From Hippopus hippopus (Eukaryota > Mollusca > Bivalvia > Cardiida > Cardiidae): a stretch of DNA of 64,000 nt. The stretch spans positions 558,001 through 622,000 of the forward strand of contig OX328113.1 of assembly GCA_946811185.2 (NCBI GenBank), given 5' to 3'. The notes under the pieces are model-generated. The model ran no database searches and had not been told where the DNA came from. It saw only the letters and a list, made by a program, of their open reading frames with translations. This document shows positions 53,704 through 63,945 of this stretch, one piece after another. Both the position numbers and the translations under genes were made by a program. The stretch's first letter is position 1. Each line of letters begins with the position of its first letter.

Positions 53704-54970
53704 TGTTATGCCCCCCTTCAACGAAGTGGGGGTATATTGCTTTGCTAATGTCGGTAGGTTGCTCCGTCGGTCGGTCCGTAGACCTTACCTTGTCCGGATG
53801 ATAACTAGACACAGAATTGACCTAGGTTCGTCAAATTTGGCACAGACATGCGTCTCGGAGTGTAGATGATCCCTATCGATTTTGAGGTCAATCGGTCAAA
53901 GGTCAAGGTCACAGTGACTGTCAACATGTTGATATGTAGACCAAACCTTGTCCGGATGATAACTAGACACAGAATTGACCTAGGTTCGTCAAATTTGGCA
54001 CAGACATTCGTCTTGGAGTGTAGATGATCCTTATTAATTTTGGGGTCAATCAGTCAAAGGTCAAGGTCACAGTGACCGTCAACATGTTGATATATAGACC
54101 AAACCTTGTCTGGATGATAACTAGACACAGAATTGACCTAGGTTCGTCAAATTTGGCACAGACATGCATCTTGGAGTGCAGATGATCCCTATTGATTTTG
54201 AGATTAATCCATCAAAGGTCAAGGTCACAGTGGCCTTCAACTTAATGATATATAGACCAAACCTTGTCCAGATGATAACTAGACACAGAATTGACATAGG
54301 TTCTTCAAATTCTTTACAGATATTCATCTCAGAGTGTAAATGATCCCTATCGATTTTGAGATTAATCCATCAAAGGTCAAGGTCACAGTGGCCTTCAACT
54401 TGATGATATATAGACCAAACCTTGTCCAGATGATAACTACACACAGAATTGACCTAGGTCCTTCAAATTCTGTACAGATATTCATCTTGGAATGTAAATG
54501 ATCCTTATCGATTTTAAGGTTAATCCGTGAAAGGTCAAGGTCACAGTGACCACCAGATGATTCAGGGCCCGCACTGCCATTCGCCACTTGAGCCATTTGC
54601 TCAAAAAAAATTAAAGTGTCTCAAAAATCTTCATATGTGGCTCAACTTGTGGCTCCAACATTTTATTCGCGTATTATCGGGGACATAGTAAGCATCGAAG
54701 TCGACTGGGAAAAAGCAGAAGTCGAACACGTGTGCCGAAAAGAAAATCAGCGACTGTTTACAATTTTGTATGTATACACATGGCGGTGTGTATAATTATG
54801 CGAACTGTTGACAGATTATCACGTTTAACAATTGAAGTGGGCTATAAATCAAAAAGATGACATCGATATTTCCCAATCAATTCTTGTGATATCAGTTTAC
54901 GAACTGTGCCACTTCCTGTATCAATGTGGCAGTAGGGGGGCATGAGTGTTTTACAGACAGACATCTTGTT
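53704..54970 (+). mobile_element. HINE-like element with five 158-bp units
   Basis: The left end carries ATGCCCCCC (53,708-53,716), mirrored by GGGGGGCAT (54,935-54,943), and the right end is ACATCTTGTT. Between them, CTTGTCYRGATGATAACTA recurs at 53,789, 53,947, 54,105, 54,263 and 54,421, exactly 158 bp apart. Subterminal inverted repeats, an internal minisatellite and a fixed TCTTGTT end fit non-autonomous Helentron relatives (HINE) known from molluscs and insects; classification is inference. From 54,571 (CAGGGCCCGCACTGCC) to about 54,880 the array is replaced by sequence with a hAT-like end. The element lies in the intron between two Roco exons, finishing 14 bp before the next acceptor. 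Confidence 0.78.
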
Positions 54971-54984
54971 ATTTTTTTTTTCAG

Positions 54985-55092
54985 GAATGACAATAATGGT
55001 TGTTGGCACACATTCAGATTTGGTGGATCCTGACGTTATAAATGACATTATAACAGATATTACTGAACCAATGCATGCTGAGGAAAACGCAA
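54985..55092 (+). CDS. Roco-family gene, exon encoding the Roc G4 region
   Basis: Acceptor ATTTTTTTTTTCAG before 54,985. The first two bases complete a Gly codon with the previous exon's last base (phase 1). Reads MTIMVVGTHSDLVDPDVIND; GTHSD is the G4 motif typical of Roc domains (THxD in place of NKxD), which gives guanine specificity. An in-frame TAG occurs at 55,095. Two donors avoid it: GTTAGA after 55,092, or a GC-type donor GCAAGT after 55,088. Both are compatible with the next exon (acceptors at 57,411 and 57,413 respectively). The stronger-looking AG|GTGAGA after 55,099 would include the stop. So the 3' boundary is uncertain, and a disabled gene cannot be excluded. Confidence 0.72.
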
Positions 55093-55244
55093 GTTAGAGG
55101 TGAGAATGTGAATTATAAACTCTTCAAACAATGTAGAGGATGACCTTATACGTACAAGAACATGGTGGCTAAAGAAAGTGACTGTTTGATAAAAATACTA
55201 TCCTTTTTGCCACACCATTTTCTCTCCTTTTACCTTGGCTTTTT

Positions 55245-57149
55245 AGCTCACCTGAGCATGAAGTGCTCATGGGGAGCTATTGTGATCGTGCTGTGTCCGG
55301 CATGCGGCGTGCGGCGTCCGTCGTCAACTTTTCACCTTGTGTACGCTCTAGAGGCCACATTTTCAGTCCGATACTCATGAAACTTTGTCAGAATGTTTGT
55401 CTCAATGAAATCTCGGACGAGTTCGAAAATGGGTCATGTCGGGTCAAAAACTAGGTCACTAGGTCAAATCTTAGAAAAATCTTGTGTACGCTCTAGAGGA
55501 CACATTTTTTGTCCAATACTCCTGAAAGTTGGTCAAAATGTTTGCCTTGATGATATCTCAGACGAGTTTGAAAATGGGTCATGTCGGGTCAAAAACTAGG
55601 TCACTAGGTCAAATCTTAGAAAAACCTTGTGTACGCTCTAGAGGCCACATTTTCTGTCCAACACTCCTGAAAGTTGGTCAGAATGTTTGTCCTGATGATA
55701 TCTTGGACGAGTTTGAAAATGGGTCATGTCGGGTCAAAAACTAGGTCACTAGGTCAAATCACAGAAAAACCTTGTGTACGCTCTAGAGGCCACATTTTCA
55801 GTCCAACACTCTTGGAAGTTTGTCAGAATGTTTGTCTTGATGATATCTCGGACAAGTTCTAAAATGGGTCATGTCAGGTCAAAAACTAGGTCACTAGGTC
55901 AAATCTTAGGAAAACCTTGTGTACACTCTGGAGGCCACATTTTCAGTCTAAAACTCTTGAAAGTTGGTCAAAATGTTTGTTTGGATGATATCTCAGATGG
56001 GTTCAAAAATAGGTTATGTGGGGTCAAAAACTAGGTCATTAGGTCAAATCTTAGAAAAACCTTGTGTACGCTCTAGAGGCCACATTTACAATCCACAACT
56101 CCTGAAAGTTGGTCAGAATGTTTGTCTTGATGATATCTCAGACGAGTTTGAAAATGGGTCATGTCGGGTCAAAAACTAGGTCACTAGGTCAAATCTTAGA
56201 AAAACCTTGTGTATGTTCTAGAAACCACATTTTCTGTCAAGAACTCTTGAAACTTGGTCAGAATGTTTGTCTTGATAATAGCTCAGGCGAGTTTGATAAT
56301 GGGTCATGTGGGGTCAAAAACTAGGTCACTAGGTCAAATCTTAGAAAAACCTTGTGTATGCTCTGGAGGACACATTTTCAGTCCGATACTCCTGAAACTC
56401 GGTCAGAATGTTTGTCTTGATGAGACCTTGAATGAGTTTAAATTTTGGTCATGTCGGGTCAAAAACTAGGTCACTGGGTCAAAAATTAGAAAAACCTTGT
56501 GTACGCTCTAGAGGCCACATTTTCAGTCTGATACTCTTTAAACTTAGTCAGAATTTTTGTTTTGGTGATATCTCAAAAGAGTTTGATAATGGGTAATGTC
56601 ACGTCAAAAACTATGTCATTTGGTCAAATCTTAGAAAAAACATTTGTACGCTCTAGAGGCCACATTTTCTGTCCAATACTCATGAAATTTGGTCAGAGTG
56701 TTTGTCTTTGTGATATCTAAAAAGTGTTTGATAATGCGTAATGCCTGATCAAAAACTGGGTCACTAGGCCAAATCTTAGAAAAACCTTGTGTATGCTGTA
56801 GAGGCCACATTTTTAGTCCAAAACTCTTAAAAGTTTGTCAGAATGTTTGTCTTGGTAATATCTTGAAAGAGTTCGAAAATGGGTAATGTTGGATCAAAAA
56901 CTAGGTCACTAGGTCAAATCTTTGAAAACCTTGTTTACTTTCTAGAGGCCTCATTTTTAATGCAATACTCATGAAACTTGGTCAGAATGTTGGTCTTGCA
57001 CCAGTTTGCAAGTGGGTCATTTCGGGTCAATAACTCATGAAAATCTTGGTAGAATGTTTGTCATAATATCTCAAAAGAGATTGAAAATGGGTCACGTTTG
57101 GTCAAAAGACTCAGGTGAGCGATTTCAGGGCCATCATGGCCCTCTTGTT
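55245..57149 (+). mobile_element. HINE-like element, about 12 units of 145 bp
   Basis: Left subterminal repeat AGCTCACCTGAGC (55,245-55,257) is mirrored by CTCAGGTGAGC (57,110-57,120). A hairpin AGGGCCATCATGGCCCT (57,127-57,143) precedes the CTTGTT end. These are the marks of Helentron-derived non-autonomous elements (inference). A GCATGCGGCGTGCGGCGTCC leader is followed by 145-bp units containing CTCTAGAGGCCACATTTTC, GGTCAGAATGTTTGTCTTGA, GACGAGTTYGAAAATGGGTC and CTAGGTCACTAGGTCAAATC. Repeated ORFs of 71 codons arise because each unit lacks stops in one frame; they are not genes. Occupies most of a Roco intron. Confidence 0.85.
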
Positions 57150-57249
57150 CAAAGAAAACATAGAGATATTGTCATAGACCTGTTGATGTCATCCTTGTAT
57201 GCATCATTGTGCAAATTTTTTTGTATTTTATTATATCTCTGTTATTACT

Positions 57250-57372
57250 GAGGATGGCTATTGAAAACATTGTGGAAAAAGGATAGACTGCTGGTAACCA
57301 TGGTTTTCCTATCCTGTCAGAAACAAATTTTATTTACAATTATCTGCAAATACTTTCAAATGTAAAATGTAA
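57250..57372. mobile_element. M1 MITE fragment
   Basis: GAAAACATTGTGGAAAAAGG, CTGGTAACCATGG and TATCTGCAAATACTTTCAAA retain the M1 order; the hairpin is damaged. Confidence 0.55.
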
Positions 57373-57410
57373 ATAAATTCAAGTTTAAAATACACATTTA
57401 TTGTATTTAG

Positions 57411-57577
57411 AGGACCTTGAGATGTTACTAAAAGTAGAAGAGAAGCAATACAATCGAGCCATTAAAGAACCAGGACAAAAATTTCCTGATCTTTTAGCCC
57501 AGAGGCTTCAGGAGAGAGTTCAAAAGATCCAGAAAATTAAGATGACAAGAGTCCAACTCCCAGATAAAATTTTTGTT
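57411..57577 (+). CDS. Roco-family gene, exon encoding a charged helix after Roc G4
   Basis: Acceptor TTGTATTTAG before 57,411 (or TTAGAG before 57,413) and donor GTT|GTAAGC after 57,577, phase 0. Encodes EDLEMLLKVEEKQYN, AIKEPGQKFPDLLAQ and then PDKIFV. In Roc domains a long charged helix separates the G4 motif from the last strand, which carries the G5 Ser motif; LPDKIFV|VSS across the next splice junction would be that strand. Not recognisable as anything else. A continuous frame beyond the donor would stop at TGA 57,584. Confidence 0.68.
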
Positions 57578-57656
57578 GTAAGCTGAGCTGTGCTGAGACT
57601 CTGTCAGGTTAGTCAAGTTTCAACAATTTCCTTTATAGTTTCCTTTGACATTTTTT

Positions 57657-60600
57657 AGCTCACTTGAGCATGAAGTGCTCATGGTGAGCTTTTGTGATTG
57701 TGCTGTGTCCGGCGTCCATCGTGCGTCATCCATTGTTTGTCGTCCATCAACTTTTACCTTGTGTACGCTCTAGAGGCCACATTTTCAATCTGATACTCAT
57801 GAAACTTGGTCAGAATGTTTGTCTCGATGATATCTGGGACGAGTTCGAAAATGGGTCATGTCGGGTCAAAAACTAGGTCACTAGGTCAAATCTTAGAAAA
57901 ACCTTGTGTACGCTCTAGAGGCCACATTTTCAGTCAGATACTCATGAAACTTGGTCAGAATGTTTGCCTTGATGATATCTCGGATGAGTTTGAAAATGGA
58001 TCATGTCGGGTCAAAAACTAGGTAACTAGGTCAAATCTTAGAAAAACCTTGTTTAAGCTCTAGAGGTCACATTTTCGATCCAACACTCCTGAAAGTTGGT
58101 CAGAATGTTTGTCTCGATAATATCTCGGATGAGTTCGAAAATGGGTCATGTCGGGTCAAAAACTAGGTCACTAGGTCAAATCTTAGAAAAACCTTGTGTA
58201 CGCTCTAGAGGCCACATTTTCAGTCAGATACTCATATAACTTGGTCAGAATGTTTGTCTTGATGGTATCTCGGACAAATTTGAAAATGGATCATGTCGGG
58301 TCAAAAACTAGGTCACTAGGTCAAATCTTAGAAAAACCTTGTGTACGGTCTAGAGGCTACATTTTCAGTCAGATACTCCTGAAAGTTGGTCAAAATGTTT
58401 GCCTCGATGATATCTCGGACGAGTTTTAAAATGGGTCATGTCGGGTCAAAAACTAGGTCACTAGGTCAAATCTTAGAAAAGCCTTGTGTACACTCTAGAG
58501 GCCACATTTTCAGTCCGATACTCCTGAAAGTTGGTCAAAATGTTTGCCTAGATGATATCTCAGACGAGTTCGAAAATGGGTCATGTCGGGTCAAAAACTA
58601 GGTCACTAGGTCAAATCTTAGAAAAACCTTGTGTACGCTCTAGAGGATACATTTATAGTCCGATACTCATGAAAGTTGGTCAGAATGTTTGTCTTGATGA
58701 TATTTCGGACGTTTTTGAAAACGAGTCATGTAGGGTCAAAAACTAGGTTACTAGGTCATATCTTCGAAAAACCTTGTGTATGCTCTAGAGGCCACATTTT
58801 CAGCCCAAAACTCTTGAAAGTTGGTCAGAATGTTTGTCTTGAAGATATCTCGGTCGAGTTCAAGAATGGGTCATGTCGGGTCAAAAACCAGGTCACTAGG
58901 TCAAATCTTAGAAAAACCTTGTGTACACTCAAGAGGCCACATTTTCAGTCCGATACTCATGAAACTTCTCAGAATGTTTGTCTTTATGATATCTTGGAGG
59001 AGTTCAAAAATTGGTCATGTCGGGTCTAAAACTAGATCACTAGGTCAGATCTTAGAAAAACCTTGTTTACGCTCTAGAGGCCACATTTTCGATCCGATAC
59101 TCCTGAAAGTTAGTCAGAATGTTTGTCTCGATAATATCTCGGACGAGTTCAAAAATGGGTCATGTCGGGTCAAAAACTAGGTCACTAGGTCAAATCTTAG
59201 AAAAACCTTGTGTACGCTCTAGAGGCCACATTTTCAGTCAGATACTCATATAACTTGGTCAGAATGTTTGTCTTTATGATATCTTGGACGAGTTCTAAAA
59301 TGGGTCATGTCTGGTCAAAAAGTAGGTCACGAGGTCATATCTTAGAAAAAACCTTGTGTACACTCTAGAGGCCACATTTTTGGTCCAAAACTCTTGAAAT
59401 TTGGTCAGAATGTTTGTCTTGATAATATCTCGGACGAGTTCAAAAATGGGTCATGTCGGGTCAAAAACTAGGTCACTAGGTCAAATCTTAGAAAAACCTT
59501 GTGTACGCTCTAGAGGCCACATTTTCAGTCAGATACTCATATAACTTGGTCAGAATGTTTGTCTCGATGATATCTGGGACGAGTTCGAAAATGGATCATG
59601 TCGGGTCAAAAACTAGGTCACTAGGTCAAATCTTAGAAAAACCTTGTGTACACTCTAGAGGCCACATTTTCAGTCAGATATTCATGAAACTTGGTCAGAA
59701 TGTTTGCCTTGATGATATCTCGGATGAGTTTGAAAATGGGTCATGTCAGGTCAAAAACTAGGTAACTAGATCAGATCTTAGAAAAACCTTGTTTAAGCTC
59801 TAGAGGTCACATTTTCGATCCAACACTCCTGAAAGTTGGTCAGAATGTTTGTCTCGATAATATCTCGGATGATTTCGAAAATGGGTCATGTCAGGTCAAA
59901 AACTAGGTCACTAAGTCAAATCTTAGAAAAACCTTGTGTACGCTCTAGAGGCCACATTTTCAGTCAGATACTCATATAACTTGGTTAGAATGTTTGTCTT
60001 GATGGTATCTCGGACGAATTTGAAAATGGATCATGTCGGGTCAAAAACTAGGTCACTAGGTCAAATCTTAGAAAAACCTTGTGTACGCTCTAGAGGATAC
60101 ATTTATAGTCCGATACTCATGAAAGTTGGTCAGAATGTTTGTCTTGATGATATTTCGGACGTTTTTGAAAACGAGTCATGTAGGGTCAAAAACTAGGTTA
60201 CTAGGTCATATCTTCGAAAAACCTTGTGTATGCTCTAGAGGCCACATTTTCAGCCCAAAACTCTTGAAAGTTGGTCAGAATGTTTGTCTTGAAGATATCT
60301 CGGTCGAGTTCAAGAATGGGTCATGTCGGGTCAAAAACCAGGTCACTAGGTCAAATCTTAGAAAAACCTTGTGTACACTCAAGAGGCCACATTTTCAGTC
60401 CGATACTCATGAAACTTCTCAGAATGTTTGTCTTTATGATATCTTGGAGGAGTTCAAAAATTGGTCATGTCGGGTCTAAAACTAGATCACTAGGTCAGAT
60501 CTTAGAAAAACCTTGTTTACGCTCTAGAGGCCACATTTTCGATCCGATACTCCTGAAAGTTAGTCAGAATGTTTGTCTCGATAATATCTCGGACGAGTTC

Positions 60601-62406
60601 AAAAATGGGTCATGTCGGGTCAAAAACTAGGTCACTAGGTCAAATCTTAGAAAAACCTTGTGTACGCTCTAGAGGCCACATTTTCAGTCAGATACTCATA
60701 TAACTTGGTCAGAATGTTTGTCTTTATGATATCTTGGACGAGTTCTAAAATGGGTCATGTCTGGTCAAAAAGTAGGTCACGAGGTCATATCTTAGAAAAA
60801 ACCTTGTGTACACTCTAGAGGCCACATTTTTGGTCCAAAACTCTTGAAATTTGGTCAGAATGTTTGTCTTGATAATATCTCGGACGAGTTCAAAAATGGG
60901 TCATGTCGGGTCAAAAACTAGGTCACTAGGTCAAATCTTAGAAAAACCTTGTGTACGCTCTAGAGGCCACATTTTCAGTCAGATACTCATATAACTTGGT
61001 CAGAATGTTTGTCTCGATGATATCTCAGACGAGTTCGAAAATGGATCGTGTCGGGTCAAAAACTAGGTCACTAGGTCAAATCTTAGAAAAACCTTGTGTA
61101 CACTCTAGAGGCCACATTTTCAGTCAGATACTCATGAAACTTGGTCAGAATGTTTGCCTTGATGATATCTCGGATGCGTTTGAAAATGGGTCATGTCAGG
61201 TCAAAAACTAGGTAACTAGATCAGATCTTAGAAAAACCTTGTTTAAGCTCTAGAGGTCACATTTTCGATCCAACACTCCTGAAAGTTGGTCAGAATGTTT
61301 GTCTCGATAATATCTCGGATGATTTCGAAAATGGGTCATGTCAGGTCAAAAACTAGGTCACTAAGTCAAATCATAGAAAAACCTTGTGTACGCTCTAGAG
61401 GCCACATTTTCAGTCAGATACTCATATAACTTGGTTAGAATGTTTGTCTTGATGGTATCTCGGACGAATTTGAAAATGGATCATGTCGGGTCAAAAACTA
61501 GGTCACTAGGTCAAATCTTAGAAAAACCTTGTGTACGGTCTAGAGGCCACATTTTCAGTCCGATACTCCTGAAAGTTGGTCAGAATGTTTGCCTCGATGA
61601 TATTTCGAATGAGTTTGAAAATGGGTCATGTTGGGTCAAAAACTAGGTCACTAGGTCAAATCTTAGAAAAACCTTGTGTACGCTCTAGAGGCCACATTTT
61701 CAGTCAGATACTCATATAACTTGGTCAGAATGTTTGTCTTTATGATATCTTGGACGAGTTCTAAAATGGGTCATGTCTGGTCAAAAAGTAGGTCACTAGG
61801 TCAAATCTTAGAAAAAACCTTGTGTACACTCTAGAGGCCACATTTTTGGTCCAAAACTCTTGAAATTTGGTCAGAATGTTTGTCTTGAAGATATCTTGGA
61901 CAAGTTCGAAAATTGGTCATGTCAGGCAAAAAACTAGGTCACTGGGTCAAATCTTTAAAAAAACACCTTGTGTACGCTCCAGAGGTCACAGTTTCAGTCC
62001 AAATTTCTTGAAAGTTGGTCAGAATGTTTTACTTGATGACATCTCACATGACTTCGAAAATTGGTCATGTTGGGTCAGAAACTAGGTCAGTAGTTCAAAT
62101 CTTAGAAAAAAACCTGTTTATGCTCTATAGGCCACATTTTCTGTCCAATATGTATGAAAGGTGGTCAGGATCTTTGTTTTGATAATATCTACAATGGGAA
62201 AATTGGCTATGGTTGGCTAAAAAGTAGGTCACTGAGAGAAATTCTAGAAGAAGCTTGTGTACATGCTAGAGGCCAAATTTTCAGTCCAATAATTATGAAA
62301 GCTTAGTAAATTGTTTGTCATGATATCTCAAAAGAGATTGAAAATGGGTCATGTTTGGTCAAAAGACTCAGGTGAGCGACTTTAGGGCCATCATGGCCCT
62401 CTTGTT
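57657..62406 (+). mobile_element. HINE-like element, about 31 units of 145 bp
   Basis: Left AGCTCACTTGAGC (57,657-57,669), right CTCAGGTGAGC (62,367-62,377), 3' hairpin AGGGCCATCATGGCCCT (62,384-62,400) and a CTTGTT end, as in the 55,245 element. The array contains an internal duplication of ten units: 58,620-60,060 recurs 1,450 bp downstream almost unchanged (for example GAGGATACATTTATAGTCC at 58,643 and 60,093). The last two to three units before the right end are the most diverged. Lies in the next Roco intron. About 19 units carry a perfect AGGTCA-NN-AGGTCA. Confidence 0.85.
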
Positions 62407-62509
62407 TATTTATAAATCTTAAATCTTTGTCAAAAACTGAAATTGTCAACTTATCCAATTTGTGAAAATTGCTAGGCAACATATATATTTGACTCAAATT
62501 TTGGGATTG

Positions 62510-62915
62510 GTGTGGTAAAGGGTTAACAATCCTGTGTTTCAAGGACCTTGAGGAAAAAAAGCTTGTGGAAACATTGAAGAAAAAGCAAAAAATGCTTGTA
62601 ACAGTGACCAACATTTTCTTCTTTTCCCACAAAAATATTTCACCCATATTTCTCGATAACCTACCGGAAAGCATGAAATAAAGCATAGTCTTTACCAAAC
62701 AATCCTGTGTTTTAACAACGGTAAGATACAAAGCTTTTGAAAACATTGTGAGAAAAAGAGAAAATACTGATAACTAGCATTTTCTCCTGCTCCCACAATG
62801 TTTACTACTCCTTTTATGTAAATCTAATACTCTGCACCACATTCGATTTGTAGTCTGCAAATGCTTTCAAGTTGGACCAGTCTAAAATATTGTTGCTTGG
62901 TAAATAGTATAAGGA
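62510..62915. mobile_element. Two M1 MITEs, adjacent
   Basis: First: GTGGTAAAGGGTTAACAATC to CACAAAAATATTTCACCC. Second (about 62,690-62,915): CCAAACAATCCTGTGTTTTA, hairpin GAGAAAATACTGATAACTAG / CATTTTCTCCTGCTCCC, GTCTGCAAATGCTTTCAAG and TTGCTTGGTAAATAG. Confidence 0.7.
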
Positions 62916-62950
62916 ATTAACATACATGACCTTCTCTCTTGTTTTTGCAG

Positions 62951-62986
62951 GTATCATCAATTTCCATGAAGAGCCTACAACCACAC
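62951..62986 (+). pseudogene. Roco-family gene, candidate exon start (G5 strand)
   Basis: Acceptor TCTTGTTTTTGCAG before 62,951 is strong. In phase 0, as required by the previous donor, it reads VSSISMKSLQPH and then TGA at 62,987. VSS directly after IFV matches the end of a Roc domain. The frame starting two bases later stays open to 63,030 (HEEPTTTLKSSSPQEF), which suggests a small frameshift or a wrong exon boundary. Listed as a broken or misjudged exon rather than a clean CDS. Confidence 0.45.
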
Positions 62987-63044
62987 TGAAAAGTTCATCT
63001 CCGCAGGAGTTCCCCAAACCTATAATTTCCTAACATTATTACAG

Positions 63045-63201
63045 GAGAGACAAGAAAAGATTCTAAACTGGACGGAGACATTGTCGGAGACATTCTCGAT
63101 ATTTGAAAATATGGTACAGTCCCTACAGCAGTCTATATATCAACTACAGGATTCCCCAGAGAAAAGCTTGGAGATGGTGTTGAGATATTTACATGTTACA
63201 G
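63045..63201 (+). CDS. Roco-family gene, candidate COR-domain exon
   Basis: Acceptor ATTATTACAG before 63,045; open for 52 codons; possible donor ACAG|GTTTGA after 63,201 (phase 1). Encodes an amphipathic, Glu/Gln-rich helix (ERQEKILNWTETLSETF) ending SPEKSLEMVLRYLHVTG. The (A/V)LRxLHxxG pattern is typical of the COR dimerisation domain that always follows Roc. If read through, the next codons LMDF also fit COR but TGA follows at 63,217, so either splicing removes it or the gene is interrupted. Its acceptor phase (0) does not join the preceding candidate exon cleanly. Confidence 0.55.
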
Positions 63202-63243
63202 GTTTGATGGATTTCTGATATATAAGGAGGAGAGAGTAATTTA

Positions 63244-63660
63244 ACCCCTAACCACACTGTGTGTACTTTTAACAACCCTTAGGAAGAAAGTAAATGAAAA
63301 CTTTGTGGGAAAAGTAGAAAATGCTGGTAACCAGCATTTTCTCTTTTTCCCACAATGTTTTCAAACCTTTCACAGATAATTCCTGTTTTTTCTGCCACAT
63401 CATTATGTTGTCTGCTAGTCTAAAATTTTGTTGTTTGGTAAAGGGTAAACATTTTACCAAACAACAACGAAAAAAAAGACTTGTCAAACTTCAGAGCATT
63501 TTTAGACAACAGATTAAATGTGAGTCAAATAATTGTTTTTGACTATGAAAATATAGTAAATATGGAGGGAAACGGAGGAAGTTACCAGCATTTTCTCTTT
63601 TTCCTACCATGTTTTCTAAAGCCTTTTTTTTCTGGGGCTGTTTAAACTGAGGATTAAAGA
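63244..63660. mobile_element. Two M1 MITEs, adjacent
   Basis: The first (63,244-63,449) has the perfect hairpin AGAAAATGCTGGTAACC / AGCATTTTCTCTTTTTCCC and ends TTTGGTAAAGGGTAAAC. The second (63,450-63,660) starts ATTTTACCAAACAACAACG and ends at CTGGGGCTGTTTAAACTG; its left hairpin arm is lost. Confidence 0.7.
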
Positions 63661-63671
63661 AATGTAACTAT

Positions 63672-63945
63672 TTGTGTGCTGTTTAATGCCATTTTCAACA
63701 TTATTTCAGTTATCTCACAGTGTTCCTTTATCCATACTCCACTGAAATTTCTTTCACTAGTATGTTGCACAATATTCTTCCACAGCCACTGGCTGCTTTC
63801 TCACATAACTGTTGTGGAAACAATGATCAAAAGTGAGAGAGGTGTGTGAATCCCGTGGGGCATTGACTAGCAAAGAGATTTTCCAAGTTTGGGATCAAAC
63901 CACTGACCAGTTTCAAGCCCCATATGTTATTGGCTGATCTCCATC
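63672..63945 (-). mobile_element. SINE family A, reverse copy
   Basis: GTGCTGTTTAATGCCATTTTC, AACATTATTTCAGTTATCTC, TGCACAATATTCTTCCACAG and CACATAACTGTTGTGGAAAC are complements of the family-A body. GGGATCAAACCACTGACC is the complement of a decayed B box. Confidence 0.75.

Noticed and set aside
55263..62085. Series of 60-119 codon frames sharing KTRSLGQILEKPCVRSRGHIF
   Set aside because: Artefacts of the 145-bp repeat. 145 is not a multiple of three, so each frame ends after about one unit and restarts in the next.
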